This document shows, piece after piece, positions 45,608 through 56,700 of a DNA stretch of 64,000 bases. The stretch comes from an uncultured Muribaculaceae bacterium (lineage in GTDB: Bacteria > Bacteroidota > Bacteroidia > Bacteroidales > Muribaculaceae). The notes under the pieces are model-generated. The model ran no database searches and was not told where the DNA came from. It saw nothing but the letters and a program-made list of their open reading frames with translations. The stretch spans positions 15,826 to 79,825 of the forward strand of contig CAJTJV010000010.1 in the NCBI GenBank assembly GCA_910576775.1, read 5' to 3'. Made by a program: the position numbers and the translations under genes. Position 1 is the first letter of the stretch; every line of letters begins with the position of its first letter.

Positions 45608-47260
45608 TTATTTTTTGTTGAGACCGCAGATTTTACATTTTTCGTTGATTTCGGTGAAGAAATCGTTGCCTTTGTCGTCCACGAGGATAAAGGCGGGGAA
45701 ATCTTCAACCTCGATTTTCCATATTGCTTCCATGCCGAGTTCGGGGTATTCGAGAAGCTCTACGTTTTTGATTGAGTTCTGTGCCAGGACTGCTGCCGGG
45801 CCCCCGATGGAGCCGAGATAGAATCCGCCGTGCTTCTTGCACGCGTCGGTAACCTGCTGCGAACGGTTGCCCTTGGCAATCATTATCATGGAGCCGCCTG
45901 CGCTTTGGAATTGGTCTACATAGCTGTCCATGCGCCCTGCCGTCGTAGGACCGAACGAGCCGGAAGGCATGCCTGCGGGAGTTTTGGCCGGGCCGGCATA
46001 GTAGATGGGGTGGTCTTTGAGGTACTGTGGCATTGGCTCACCCTTGTCAAGGCGTTCTTTGATTTTTGCATGTGCTATGTCGCGGCCTACGATGATGGTT
46101 CCCTTGAGAGAGAGACGTGTGCTGACGGGGTATTTGCTCAACTCGGCGAGGACCTCGTTCATGGGGCGGTTGAGGTCGATTTTCACAACCTCGCCTTCGC
46201 CGGCCTTGCGGTATTCTTCAGGGATAAGCTCGCCGGGGTTGGCGTCGAGTTTTTCAATCCACAGACCCTGTGCGTTGATTTTAGCTTTCACGTTGCGGTC
46301 GGCCGAGCAGCTCACACCCATGCCGATAGGGCAGGAAGCGCCATGGCGCGGCAGGCGGATCACGCGGATGTCGTGGGCATAGTACTTGCCGCCGAACTGT
46401 GCGCCGAGGCCGAGTTCTTCGGATGCCTTTTTGAGCACTTTTTCAAGTTCGATGTCACGGAAAGCGTGGCCGTATTCGTTGCCGTGGGTAGGCAGGCTGT
46501 CGAGATATTTGACAGATGCCTTCTTTACGACCTCAAGATTTTTTTCGGCTGATGTACCGCCGATTACGAAAGCTATGTGATAGGGAGGACAGGCTGCGGT
46601 ACCGAGGGTGCGCATTTTTTCGATTAGGAAAGGCACGAGCTTGTCGGGGTTGATGGTAGCCTTTGTCTCCTGATAAAGATAGGTTTTGTTTGCCGACCCA
46701 CCGCCTTTGGCTACGAAGAGAAAGTGGTATTCGTTGCCTTCGGTAGCGTGTATGTCAATCTGTGCCGGAAGGTTGCAGCCGGTGTTCACTTCCTCGTACA
46801 TTGTAAGGGGTGCGTTCTGGCTGTAGCGCAGATTGTCGGTGGTGTATGTGAGATAGACGCCGTGCGAGATTTTTTCTTCGTCATTGCATCCGGTGTATAC
46901 ATTCTGGCCTTTGGAGGCATGGCAGATGGCGGTGCCGGTATCCTGACAGAAGGGCAGTTGTCCTTTGGCGGCGACCTCGGCATTGCGGAGCATTGTCAGA
47001 GCCACGAATTTGTCGTTTTGGCTTGCTTCGGAATCTGCGAGAATATTGGCTACCATCCGGTTGTGCTCGCGGCGGAGCATGAAAGCGTTGTCATGGGTTG
47101 CCTGGCGTGCGAGGACGGTAAGAGCTTCCGGATCTACAACGAGGAATTCGTGCCCGCCCCAGTTTTCTGTGTGGACATAATCAGAGGTGAGATGATAGTA
47201 CTCGGTGGTGTCGGGGCCGAGAGGGAACATCTCCTGGTAATGAAACGGTTTTGTTGCCAT
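45608..47260 (-). CDS. fumA: Class I fumarate hydratase
   Basis: A 550-residue iron-sulfur fumarase that interconverts fumarate and malate, used by Bacteroidales in the reductive branch to succinate. Cluster Cys are expected in LPFCQDTGTA, NTGCNLPAQ and SCPIGMGVSC. Other family motifs are KGGGSANKTYLYQ, PPYHIAFVIGG, RDIAHAKIKERLDKGEPMP, YYAGPAKTPAGMPSGSFGPT and GGPAAVLAQNSIK. Class I enzymes are oxygen-sensitive, in keeping with an anaerobe. It has its own promoter and terminator, so it is a single-gene unit. Confidence 0.97.
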   Translation of the reverse strand: MATKPFHYQEMFPLGPDTTEYYHLTSDYVHTENWGGHEFLVVDPEALTVLARQATHDNAFMLRREHNRMVANILADSEASQNDKFVALTMLRNAEVAAKGQLPFCQDTGTAICHASKGQNVYTGCNDEEKISHGVYLTYTTDNLRYSQNAPLTMYEEVNTGCNLPAQIDIHATEGNEYHFLFVAKGGGSANKTYLYQETKATINPDKLVPFLIEKMRTLGTAACPPYHIAFVIGGTSAEKNLEVVKKASVKYLDSLPTHGNEYGHAFRDIELEKVLKKASEELGLGAQFGGKYYAHDIRVIRLPRHGASCPIGMGVSCSADRNVKAKINAQGLWIEKLDANPGELIPEEYRKAGEGEVVKIDLNRPMNEVLAELSKYPVSTRLSLKGTIIVGRDIAHAKIKERLDKGEPMPQYLKDHPIYYAGPAKTPAGMPSGSFGPTTAGRMDSYVDQFQSAGGSMIMIAKGNRSQQVTDACKKHGGFYLGSIGGPAAVLAQNSIKNVELLEYPELGMEAIWKIEVEDFPAFILVDDKGNDFFTEINEKCKICGLNKK

Positions 47261-47311
47261 ATATAGTTTGGTGATAGTGTTTTAATGCCGGGCGCATCTG
47301 CGCTCTTGTTG

Positions 47312-47342
47312 CAAACTTACAAATACTTTTCGAAACAACCAA
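47312..47342 (-). promoter_or_regulatory. Promoter of the fumarase gene
   Basis: TTG (47340-47342), 20 bases, TAAGTTTG (47312-47319) on the minus strand match the consensus, about 50 bases before the start codon. Confidence 0.75.
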
Positions 47343-47515
47343 ATTTCGTTGCAAACTCATCAATGTAGTGGTGGCAAATATGAATTGCTGCCTTTTTTAA
47401 TTCATGGCCCGGTATTTTTAAGGTGATTGTAGCGATATTATGCATGAAACAGCGGCGATATGTCGAGGTAATATATAATACGGCATAAGAAAATTATTGG
47501 TTTTGTAACATTTTG

Positions 47516-47546
47516 TTGTAGTTTTATGAAAATTTGTTTATTTTTG
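47516..47546 (+). promoter_or_regulatory. Promoter of the first large secreted protein gene
   Basis: TTG (47516-47518), 20 bases, TATTTTTG (47539-47546). It implies a long leader of about 120 bases before the ATG at 47674, in which I see no clear structure. Confidence 0.72.
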
Positions 47547-47673
47547 CGATGAATTCATATTTTTATCCGTTTTTCATGTCATGGAGAGTGTTGTCGCATG
47601 TCATATCTCCCATGTTTTGAATACTGATATAAAAGACTTGTAAAATCAATCTATCCAGTATCAATTTAGTTTA

Positions 47674-50586
47674 ATGATGAAAAAGTTTTTTACTCACTTT
47701 ATTGCAGGATGTCTTGTTGCATCCGGGCTATGTTTCCCGAGTTCTGCCGAAGCTGCCGCTTTCGAGATTGAGCAGACTTTCGACAATTCTGCGGATTTTC
47801 CCGGTGGAGCGAATCTTCCGGAGGGTTGGTCCGATGGTGGCGCTAATTTCCTGCGTCGCGAAGCTGATTATTTCGGATTTCCGGCCAAATCCGGCGATTA
47901 TGTCCTTGGTAAATCGGGGGCGGCTGCCGGCGATATGCTTTTTACTCCGATGATGAAGCTCAAAGGCGGCAAACCATGCAAGATCAGCTTTAGTTATATG
48001 GCTCCCAACGGCGGCCAGATTTATGTGTATTCCTATGGTCTTGATATTAAGGCCGGCAAAGCCCAGACCGCGGAGGCCCAGACTATAGCCGTCGGTAGCG
48101 TGGAGGGCAAGGAATATGCCGGCTGGACTAATTTCAGCTTTGAGTTTACTCCCGACAATGATGGTGAATATTGCTTTTCGTTGACTGTTACAGCGTATCT
48201 TCCCACAGGCAGCGGTCGTGCTATCGGTTTTGAGGATTTCTTTATTACAGGCGAGGAAGGTGATGGAGGTGAAACCCCCATAGATCCACCGGCACCTGTT
48301 GAAGGCGAGTCCTTTGAGCTTGAATATAATTTCGATGAGGATGCCGATTATCCCGACGGAGCAACCCTGCCGCAGGGCTGGAATTGCGACGGAGCTCCTT
48401 TCCAACGAGCCGAGGCAACGGATTTTGGCTTTTTCGCCAAGTCGGGCGACTATATCCTTGGCAAAGCATCGGCCGGTCCCGATAATGTTATCTATACCCC
48501 GATGGTTAAGCTTGTCGGCGGTGCCAAGTGTACTCTTGAGCTGTATTTTGTTTCTCCGGCACAGATTTATGTGTACAGCAACGGAATAGACGTCAAGGCA
48601 GGTCCTTCACAGAACGTCGCCGACCATACATATAAGTGCGGCTCTGTAGAGGCTGATGTCCACAATGAATGGGAAAAACACACATTTGAATTCACTCCCG
48701 CGGAAGATGGCGAATACTGCTTCTCCATTGCAATTACAAACGGTATGGTAGGCCCGAGTCCCTCGGGTGTTGCTTTCGACGATGTATTTATCTCCGGTAT
48801 GCATCCCAAAGAGGATACTCCTGCGCCTCTTGAACCAAACGAGGACAATCTCGCCGACTGCATTGATCTTCCCTATATCGAGACTTTTTCCGATGCATCC
48901 CACTACGATGGTGCCAACTTGCCATCAGGATGGCATTCAACAGGTTCTACCGTATGGGTAACGGCTAATCTGGGCAAGCTTCTCGCCGCTGTTGAAGGTG
49001 ATTATTACATGGTGACACCAAACAGCACGTTTGAGCGCGACGAGAAAGCCTATACCCCCTTCTTCAATATGACAGAAGGAACGGAATACACAATTTCATT
49101 CTATTCTATGATTGAGGGCGGCTGGGATGATGACGGTAATATGCACAAGCCGACACTTGATTTCAGTGTTGGTACCGAACAGGATATCGATTTCCACCGT
49201 ACACTACTTGCAATCGACAACCAGCATACAGCGTGGGAAAAGCATGAAATAACTTTCACCCCCGAGATTTCCGGTCCGTATTGTTTCGCTTTTGCGCTGT
49301 CGGGAGAAGCCAATACCGGTATTGTTGCAGTGGATTATCTTAACATCACGGCTCCCGGCCTTCAGGCTCGTGTAGAACCTTCTTTCGCTCCGATGGGCGT
49401 TTTCGATCTATATACATCGCAGATGCTCGCTTTCAGCGGTAAACCGGTGGAATTTGTGAATACCACACGTTATGGAGAATCTTATGCATGGACGTTGCTC
49501 CTTGGAGAAGAAGAAATTGCGACGTCCACCGAGATTAACCCATCGTTTGATTTTGCCGCTTCCGGCAAATATACATTGACTCTTGCGGCAACTAACTCTC
49601 GTGGCACGCGATCAACCTCAAAGACTATCGAGGTGATAGTTGTCAGTGACGGTGACGGCAATTCCGACCTCGCTCTGAGTCTGCTTAACGAACGTAGTGA
49701 TATGATTGTCGACCGTGGCAACATTCCATGTTTCGGCACTGATCCGGAAGCTGATTTCATCACTGGCTATAATCACTACTATAATAAAATAGCACAGCGT
49801 TTCAGCCTTCCGGAAGGAACGGAAATGTGGGTAAAACAGCTTTCATTCTGGGTTACAGACCGCCGTTTCGTCAATGTTACCGCAACATCGACCGGTGACG
49901 ATCGCACTAAACCGTTCTCCGTTGTATTTTATGGTGCAAAGGAGGACGGCAGCCTTGATCCGGAGACTGTTTTCGGTCGCTATGACACAACTATCGGCGA
50001 TGCGATGGGAGCGATAGGCCTTGGTGCCATTTCCGGAGAGGGTCGTTTCATTGATTTTCCGGAGGCTATAAAGATTGTCGGCCCTGTATTCGTGGCGATG
50101 GAATTTCCTTCTACGATGACTATAGATGCTGAAGATCCTAATTTGGGTCGTTCTTATATCTCAACATCATGCGTCAAGTTCGGCCATGGCCGCGGTAATC
50201 TATATGCACAGCCGTTTGCTGTGCCGGAAGGATCTGTAGTACCTACAGACGGTAGCTGGTGCAAGCTCGGCGACCTCGATCCCTCACTTTCTGCGTATGG
50301 CGCGAACTGGGAACTCTGGGTTTCAATGGAAGACCCTGAAATGACCGGCATTACAGCTGTGAATCCCGACGGAGAAACTGTATTTGCTGTCAGTCTTGAC
50401 AGTGCTGGCAATATTATGGTAAGTGGAACCGTCGCCGGTGAGACTGTAACAGTCTACAGCGTGTCAGGTGCGCTTGTTGCATCTGCTTGTGCCGAAGAAG
50501 GATGCACCGTAATCCCGGCATCGCATCTTGGCACGGGTATCTATATCGTGAATGCCGGAGCAGGTTATGCAAAAATTGTAAAATAA
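47674..50586 (+). CDS. Secreted multidomain protein with tandem choice-of-anchor J-like domains and T9SS-type C-terminus
   Basis: A 970-residue exported protein (signal peptide ending PSSAEA). Residues about 30-210 and 215-380 are a tandem duplication: both have a FDnsADyPdGAnLPeGW-like start, YVLGK or YILGK, QIYVYSYGLDIKAG versus QIYVYSNGIDVKAG, and FEFTPDNDGEYCFS versus FEFTPAEDGEYCFS. A third related domain (about 395-570, LPYIETFSDASHYDGANLPS) looks like choice-of-anchor J. A PKD-like domain follows (about 590-665, FVNTTRYGESYAWTLLLGEE), then a C-terminal beta domain. The end (LGTGIYIVNAGAGYAKIVK) is a T9SS-type sorting signal. Likely surface-bound adhesin or carbohydrate-binding protein; ligand unknown. 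Confidence 0.8.
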   Translation: MMKKFFTHFIAGCLVASGLCFPSSAEAAAFEIEQTFDNSADFPGGANLPEGWSDGGANFLRREADYFGFPAKSGDYVLGKSGAAAGDMLFTPMMKLKGGKPCKISFSYMAPNGGQIYVYSYGLDIKAGKAQTAEAQTIAVGSVEGKEYAGWTNFSFEFTPDNDGEYCFSLTVTAYLPTGSGRAIGFEDFFITGEEGDGGETPIDPPAPVEGESFELEYNFDEDADYPDGATLPQGWNCDGAPFQRAEATDFGFFAKSGDYILGKASAGPDNVIYTPMVKLVGGAKCTLELYFVSPAQIYVYSNGIDVKAGPSQNVADHTYKCGSVEADVHNEWEKHTFEFTPAEDGEYCFSIAITNGMVGPSPSGVAFDDVFISGMHPKEDTPAPLEPNEDNLADCIDLPYIETFSDASHYDGANLPSGWHSTGSTVWVTANLGKLLAAVEGDYYMVTPNSTFERDEKAYTPFFNMTEGTEYTISFYSMIEGGWDDDGNMHKPTLDFSVGTEQDIDFHRTLLAIDNQHTAWEKHEITFTPEISGPYCFAFALSGEANTGIVAVDYLNITAPGLQARVEPSFAPMGVFDLYTSQMLAFSGKPVEFVNTTRYGESYAWTLLLGEEEIATSTEINPSFDFAASGKYTLTLAATNSRGTRSTSKTIEVIVVSDGDGNSDLALSLLNERSDMIVDRGNIPCFGTDPEADFITGYNHYYNKIAQRFSLPEGTEMWVKQLSFWVTDRRFVNVTATSTGDDRTKPFSVVFYGAKEDGSLDPETVFGRYDTTIGDAMGAIGLGAISGEGRFIDFPEAIKIVGPVFVAMEFPSTMTIDAEDPNLGRSYISTSCVKFGHGRGNLYAQPFAVPEGSVVPTDGSWCKLGDLDPSLSAYGANWELWVSMEDPEMTGITAVNPDGETVFAVSLDSAGNIMVSGTVAGETVTVYSVSGALVASACAEEGCTVIPASHLGTGIYIVNAGAGYAKIVK

Positions 50587-50603
50587 GTGTAAGTACTAAT
50601 CAG

Positions 50604-50645
50604 AGACGCATCAGCGGAGAGCATTGCATTTCAGCTGTTGCGTCT
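50604..50645 (+). terminator. Possible terminator between the first and second secreted genes
   Basis: AGACGCA-T-CAGC pairs with GCTG-T-TGCGTCT across an 18-base loop and is followed by TTGCTCTATTTT. The stem is good, the T-run broken. Confidence 0.5.
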
Positions 50646-50657
50646 TTGCTCTATTTT

Positions 50658-53471
50658 ATGCTAATGAATAGAATAGTAAATCGAATATTTGGAATCCTGA
50701 TTGCTTTAGGTGTCCCTGCGGCGGCGTACGCTGTGAATGCATTTCCCGGACCTATTAAAGTTGCTCAACCAGATGGCTCGACTGTGACAGTATGTATTCA
50801 CGGTGACGAAAATTACAACTGGCTCACAAGTCCGGATGGTTATACTCTTGTTCACGACGTCGGCGGATTGTTGAGATATGCCGAAGAAAGGTCGGGGGAG
50901 TTGGCGCCTTCCACACTCAGGTATACCGACGGAAACGGCCGGGAGGCGGCTGCCATAGGTCTGAAGCCGGGAATTATGCCTGAGAAAGAACTGCTCAAGT
51001 ACCGGAAAGTATCGCAGGATGGTTTTCAGACTCAGATTGACGCAACTTTCCCTTCAAAAGGAAAACGTAAGCTTCTTATGCTGCTTGTCAATTACAAAAA
51101 TACCAAACCGGTGTTCTCTCAGCAGGATTTCGACAATTATATGAACGGTGAAGGTTTCGGAGGAATCGGAAGTTTCCGCGATTATTATCTTGAGAATTCC
51201 TACGGTCAGCTTGACATTACTACCACTGTTACGCGGTGGGTGACTGTGCCCAACGATAAAAGCTATTATGGCGCCGACGGGGCTGTGGCTCTTATCGCCG
51301 ATGCCTTGCGTATGGTTGACGGAGAGATTGATTTCCGCGATTTCGACAATGATGGAGACGGTATGGTCGACGGGCTTGCCGTGATTCATCAGGGCGGGGG
51401 ACGAGAGGCTACCGGTGCGGCCAATGATATATGGTCGCATTCAAGTACTATTTATGGTATGGAGTTCGACGGTGTGCAGATACGCCGCTATACCATTCAG
51501 CCCGAATTGCTCGGTAATGCAGAGGTTAGAATGTCGACTATAGGTGTGATGTGTCACGAGTTCGGCCATAATCTCGGTGCACCGGATTTCTATGATACCG
51601 ATTACAGTCAGAGCGGGGGCGAGTTCCCGGGTACCGGTGTTTGGGATCTGATGGGGTCCGGCGCATGGAATGGTGACAGAGGCGACCGCCCTGCCGCGAC
51701 AAACATGTGGCAGAAGATACAGCTTGGCTGGGTGACGCCGACGGTCCTTTCCGAGGCTACCTCGGTACAGGCAATGAAAGGTGCTACTTTTGCAGCAGAG
51801 GCTTATCGTTTTGACTGCACAGTTCCGGGTGAGTACTATATTGTAGAGAACCGTCAGCGTGAAGGCAGTTTCGACAGCGCGCTTCCGGGCGAGGGGCTGC
51901 TTGTATATCATGTGAATGAATCCCTTATTGACAACGGCCTTGTTCCAAATACAGTGAATGCTTCGTTTCCGCAAGGCATATATACAGTGTGTGCCGGTGC
52001 GATGCAGGATCCCGATACTGATTCTTATACATATGGAAACGTGAACGCTGACGTCTGTCCTTTCCCGGGGGCTTCGGGAGTGAAGGCCTTTACCGACCGC
52101 ACCAAGCCGTCCACGCGTTCCATAACCGGGCGCTATACTTATAAAGGTATGGAAAATATCGTGCAGAATGCTGACGGAACCGTATCTTTTGATTTCTCCT
52201 GCGATAAAGAGCCGGGTCGTCCCCGCAATTTCACCGGGGTGTCAAGCCGTGGAATCATGACGCTGTCGTGGGACGCTCCGGAAAGTGAGGTGTCCCCCGT
52301 CCGTTACAATCTGTCGCGTAATGGCGAGTATATCGGTGCTGTCGAAACCTGCGGTTTTGTTGATGACGGTATTGGCGACAGAACGAATCTTACTTACACC
52401 GTGGATGCCGAATACGCCGACGGACTTGTTTCTCCGTATGTGGAGTTCAGCATCCGTATTCCTGCGAACCGCCTTGCTGCCGTGGCTGCGGAGGTTGGAG
52501 ATGATGGTGATGTAAATCTTTCTCTCGAGCTTGACGAGCGCCTGACTCGAATGCAAGGCGACGGCGAAGAGTTCGAGCTTGTGGATATCCCGGCTCGTAC
52601 GCTTGATTATGCCCATCGATTCCGAGCCGAGGATTTGATGATTTATCGTGGTTATAAAATCCGGCGAATAGCTTTTTATCCGTGCCAGTCGCAGAGAGAC
52701 CTAAAATGTACCCTACGGGTCTGGGAGTCGGAGCCGGGTGCCTCGGAACCCGGTGCGATAGTCTCTGAACGTGTGCTTAAAGAGTTCGGCAACTCTATTT
52801 GGAATAATGTCGTGCTTACGAAGACCATAGAGATAAAAGGTGACAAAGATCTATGGATTGGCGTGCATTACGAGTCCTCGGTGAACAATATAACATTGCT
52901 TACCGACAGAGAGTCGGCTGTTGAAGGATATGGAAATATAGTAAGCATCGATGGAGCCCCATGGGGAACCGATCTGCGTCTTAGAGGCAATATATTCGGT
53001 TTTGCCACTTTGCAGAAGCCGACGGTACCGGCTGTCCCGGAGCTTATTATACCACAAGGTGATGCAGACACGAAAATTGATATGTATTACCCCTATGCAT
53101 TCGGCATTTATCGCGATGGGGAGCTGATAGCTACGACGGCAGCGGCTTCTTTCACCGACAAGTCTGTCTCGCCCGGCCATCATGTGTATTCAGTTTCCGG
53201 ACTTTTTAAAGGTGGTAACGAATCACGCGGAATGGATGCGGAAATCGACATTGAAGCGTCGGGTGTGTTGGCTGTGCGTACAGATTTACCTGCTGTTTCC
53301 GTGGATGGAGATGTTATTACTGTCGACTATAGCGGCTGTATGCGGATAACGGCAGTCGATGGGACAGTTGTCTTTTCGGACAATTATGAGGCAGGAACAT
53401 CGATTCGTCTGCATCATGGAATCTATATTGTCTCTACAGACTCCTGCGTTTCAAAAATCATAGTGCGTTGA
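50658..53471 (+). CDS. M6 family metalloprotease with T9SS-type C-terminus
   Basis: A 937-residue secreted zinc protease of the immune inhibitor A-like M6 family. The signal peptide is MNRIVNRIFGILIALGVPAAAYA. The family N-terminal part has GSTVTVCIHGDENYNWLTSP and YTLVHDVGG. The catalytic HExxH is H300-E301-F-G-H304 in MCHEFGHNLGAPD, with the Met-turn in WDLMGSGAWNG. A fibronectin III-like domain follows at about 520-600 (IMTLSWDAPESEVSPVRYNL) and again at about 790-870. The tail HHGIYIVSTDSCVSKIIVR is a T9SS-type sorting signal. The frame is open from 50487, but the signal peptide sets the start at 50658 or 50664. Confidence 0.9.
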   Translation: MLMNRIVNRIFGILIALGVPAAAYAVNAFPGPIKVAQPDGSTVTVCIHGDENYNWLTSPDGYTLVHDVGGLLRYAEERSGELAPSTLRYTDGNGREAAAIGLKPGIMPEKELLKYRKVSQDGFQTQIDATFPSKGKRKLLMLLVNYKNTKPVFSQQDFDNYMNGEGFGGIGSFRDYYLENSYGQLDITTTVTRWVTVPNDKSYYGADGAVALIADALRMVDGEIDFRDFDNDGDGMVDGLAVIHQGGGREATGAANDIWSHSSTIYGMEFDGVQIRRYTIQPELLGNAEVRMSTIGVMCHEFGHNLGAPDFYDTDYSQSGGEFPGTGVWDLMGSGAWNGDRGDRPAATNMWQKIQLGWVTPTVLSEATSVQAMKGATFAAEAYRFDCTVPGEYYIVENRQREGSFDSALPGEGLLVYHVNESLIDNGLVPNTVNASFPQGIYTVCAGAMQDPDTDSYTYGNVNADVCPFPGASGVKAFTDRTKPSTRSITGRYTYKGMENIVQNADGTVSFDFSCDKEPGRPRNFTGVSSRGIMTLSWDAPESEVSPVRYNLSRNGEYIGAVETCGFVDDGIGDRTNLTYTVDAEYADGLVSPYVEFSIRIPANRLAAVAAEVGDDGDVNLSLELDERLTRMQGDGEEFELVDIPARTLDYAHRFRAEDLMIYRGYKIRRIAFYPCQSQRDLKCTLRVWESEPGASEPGAIVSERVLKEFGNSIWNNVVLTKTIEIKGDKDLWIGVHYESSVNNITLLTDRESAVEGYGNIVSIDGAPWGTDLRLRGNIFGFATLQKPTVPAVPELIIPQGDADTKIDMYYPYAFGIYRDGELIATTAAASFTDKSVSPGHHVYSVSGLFKGGNESRGMDAEIDIEASGVLAVRTDLPAVSVDGDVITVDYSGCMRITAVDGTVVFSDNYEAGTSIRLHHGIYIVSTDSCVSKIIVR

Positions 53472-53499
53472 CGTTCCGGTGAGCCGGAAATTGTGAATA

Positions 53500-53545
53500 G
53501 AGCACTCCCGGAGGCAACGGTCTCCGGGAGTGCTCATGTTTTTTA
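53500..53545 (+). terminator. Rho-independent terminator after the M6 protease
   Basis: Perfect 14-base arms GAGCACTCCCGGAG and CTCCGGGAGTGCTC close an 8-base loop and are followed by ATGTTTTTT. Confidence 0.92.
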
Positions 53546-53650
53546 GCCTTGAACAGACTACTTGTCTTGTTATTGTTGGGTGAAATTATTTTTGAAATAT
53601 CGCCGATTTGCAGTTTTTTGCTATGAAAACCGATGTAATTCCGGAAAATG

Positions 53651-53681
53651 TTGCATCAATTAAGAAATATTTATATATTTG
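53651..53681 (+). promoter_or_regulatory. Promoter of the third large secreted protein gene
   Basis: TTG (53651-53653), 20 bases, TATATTTG (53674-53681) exactly match the Bacteroidetes consensus. Confidence 0.78.
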
Positions 53682-53788
53682 CGCAGAAATACACAATTGA
53701 CTTTTCCAGATTAAAAAGTTCTCCGGGCGGTTAAACGGTTTCCACCGCCCCCATGAATCAATCATTTCCGAAACCGACCATCAATTTT

Positions 53789-56700
53789 ATGAAGAAATAT
53801 CTATTCCGTATTTCTTCGGCAGTATTGTTTTTCGCCGGCTGTCTGACAGCGATGGCGGAAGGGCAACTGTCGGAAAAGACTATTGCGCCGCGATTTCCAG
53901 ATGTCCCGGCGCTGACAGTGGCTCCGTCTAAAAGCGGTGCCGAACCTATAGTGCAGAAGATACGAAAGTTCAAGCCGGAGGGAAATCGCGGGCTTGTGCG
54001 CTCTGTGTCGGGACCGATGGTTTGTGCCCCGGCTCATGCGCCTGCGAAGGCTACGGCAGACATACCGGCTTTGCGTGGTATGGTGGTGTACAATTCCACA
54101 TTTACGGATAAGAACCAGCCGGTAGGTCTATATGACATCGGTCAGGACGGTAACAGAATGTTTGTTGCGGGCCCGTTTGGATATGGCGGTGTGGAAATCG
54201 ATGGAATTTACTATGTGCACTATTACGGCGAATTTATATGGACCGGCATGTACGGCAGTGTCTACGGTTACGACTTGCAGACGGGTGAGCAATCGTATAG
54301 TTCGATGGATACATCGCCTATTCTCGGTACAATAGGCGGCCTTGCAAAAGATCCCACGACCGGCGATGTCTATGCAGTGACATTCAACAATACAGGCGAA
54401 GGACACCAGCTTACGAAATTCTCGTATCCAGGAAATTATGTAGGATTCTCCAGAATTGCGGAAATAGATACGAAAATCAATTTCAACAGTATAGCCTGTG
54501 ACAAGAACGGACAGCTCTATGCAATCACTTTTGAGGCGTCAGGTAGCGGTGACGCATACGCCGTCACATCTTCGAGTCTTGTGAAGATTGATAAGGTTAC
54601 GGCTGAGATTACCGTTGTCGGAGAGACCGGTCAATTGCCGCACGGAGCTTCCGGAGCTGTCATCGATCCGAAAACGAACCGTATGTTCTGGACCGTATAT
54701 ACCGTTGACGGACAGGGCTATTTATGCGAGGTGGATCTGGTGACAGGCGCTGCTACGAAACTTTATGATTTTGTAAACGATGACGAAGTCACAGGCCTTT
54801 GCATTCCCGAGCCGGTGGCGCAGCCCAAAGCTCCCGCGAAACCTCTTGATTTCGTGCTCGATTTTCCGCGTGGATCGATGAAGGGTACGGTAAGTTTCAA
54901 GGTGCCGTCAACATATTATGACGGTACGGCGGCGGACGGCGAAGTAAGCTACACGCTTAAATACAGCAATTACGGTAGTGTGATCGAGGGTAAGACAACA
55001 TTTGGTTCGGAAATCAGCATTCCGGTTACAAATATCACGTGGGCTTCGACATACAGCTTTGAGGCGTATCTGTCGAATGAAGCGGGAAAGAGCCCGAAAG
55101 TATTCGCCAAAGCGTTCGTAGGTCGCGGCGTGCCAAAGACTCCTGCCGTGGAGATGACTCGCGACGGAAACAAGATAAGTCTTGCATGGGAGGCGGTTAC
55201 AGAAAGCGCAGATGGAGGATTCATCGACCCCGATTCCGTGACTTATACAGTTCGCCGCTACGTCAACGAGACATCGGAAATCATCGCTGATTCGATAGAA
55301 GGAATAACCTGGATCGACGAAATTGAAGAGTCCGAGAATCCCACGACATTATATTATACCGTTATGTCGCATGCTTCCGTGAAGAGTTCGCCCGAAGCCA
55401 AGACAAAGCCCATAGTGATGGGATCGGTTACGCCGCCGTATCTGAACGAATTGAATACGCCCGAGAAATTCGCCGGGTTCACCGTTGTCGACGTCAAGGG
55501 TGACGGTAAAACATGGGAACTCTATAAATCCTATAGCGGAGCCCAGATCCGTTGCAACTACAGCTATTCGAATCCGAAAGACGACTGGCTCTTTACACCG
55601 CCTGTGAATCTGGAAGCGGGTAAAGCCTATAAGATGAGTTTTGCAACGTATGCATCCTACACTGCAGAGACTGTCGAAGCCAAATGGGGTACCGAACCTT
55701 CTGTGGAAGGCATGGATGGCGAAATACTCGCGCCGACAACTGTCAAGGGTTCCAAAAAGATTACCTATGGCTCGTTGGTGATTCCCGAGGCTGACGGGCG
55801 TTATTATCTTGGTCTGCATGCCATGACAACTAAATCTTCCAATTATCTCTATGTCGCCGATATCTCTGTAGAGGAAGTGGATGGAACCCTTTTACCGGGA
55901 GTTGTCACCGACCTTTCCGTGACGCCGGATGCCATGGGTGCTCTGCAGGCTACGATATCGTTCAAGGCTCCGACGGTGACGCTGGCGGGGAGTCCGCTTG
56001 AGGCTCTCGACAGCGTGATTGTCAAACGCGACGGTGTGCAGGTCGGAAGGGCAGTGTCTCCCGCTCCCGGCGCTCCGCTCAACGTGTACGACAGTCCGAC
56101 ATATGCCGGCAATTATGTTTATTCCGTCCAGGCCTTCACTCCTGCCGGCGGTGGCCGTGATGTAACCGCGAAAGTATTTGTGGGTGTTAACAGACCGGCT
56201 TCGCCTATGAATGTTGTAATGGAAGAGACATCCACTCCCGGAGAGCTACATTTCTCGTGGGAGCCTGTTACCACGGATATCGATGGTAATCCACTCAGTG
56301 CCGAACTGATAACATATTCCATCTGTATTCCTGTCGACCTCGGATATGCTATATATTATCAGCCGGTCTACGAGAATATAAAGGATAATGAATATACCTG
56401 TATGGCTGCTGATCCTGGTAAACAGACCTTTGTGCAGTATGTAGTCTGTGCAAAAACTACCGGTGGATTGAGTCAGGGCGTGACGACTCCGCTTCTCGCT
56501 GTCGGTACACCGTACGAGGATGTGCATGAAAGTTTCTCCGGAGGATATACGAGCTATGCGTTCAACACCACCGGTAATAATGACGATACTGTATGGATTC
56601 TTGCCAATGATCAGACTTTGAACGGGTTTACATCGCAGGACGGTGACAACGGATACCTGTATATGGCTGTGAATTATATCGATTATTATGCCGATCTCAC

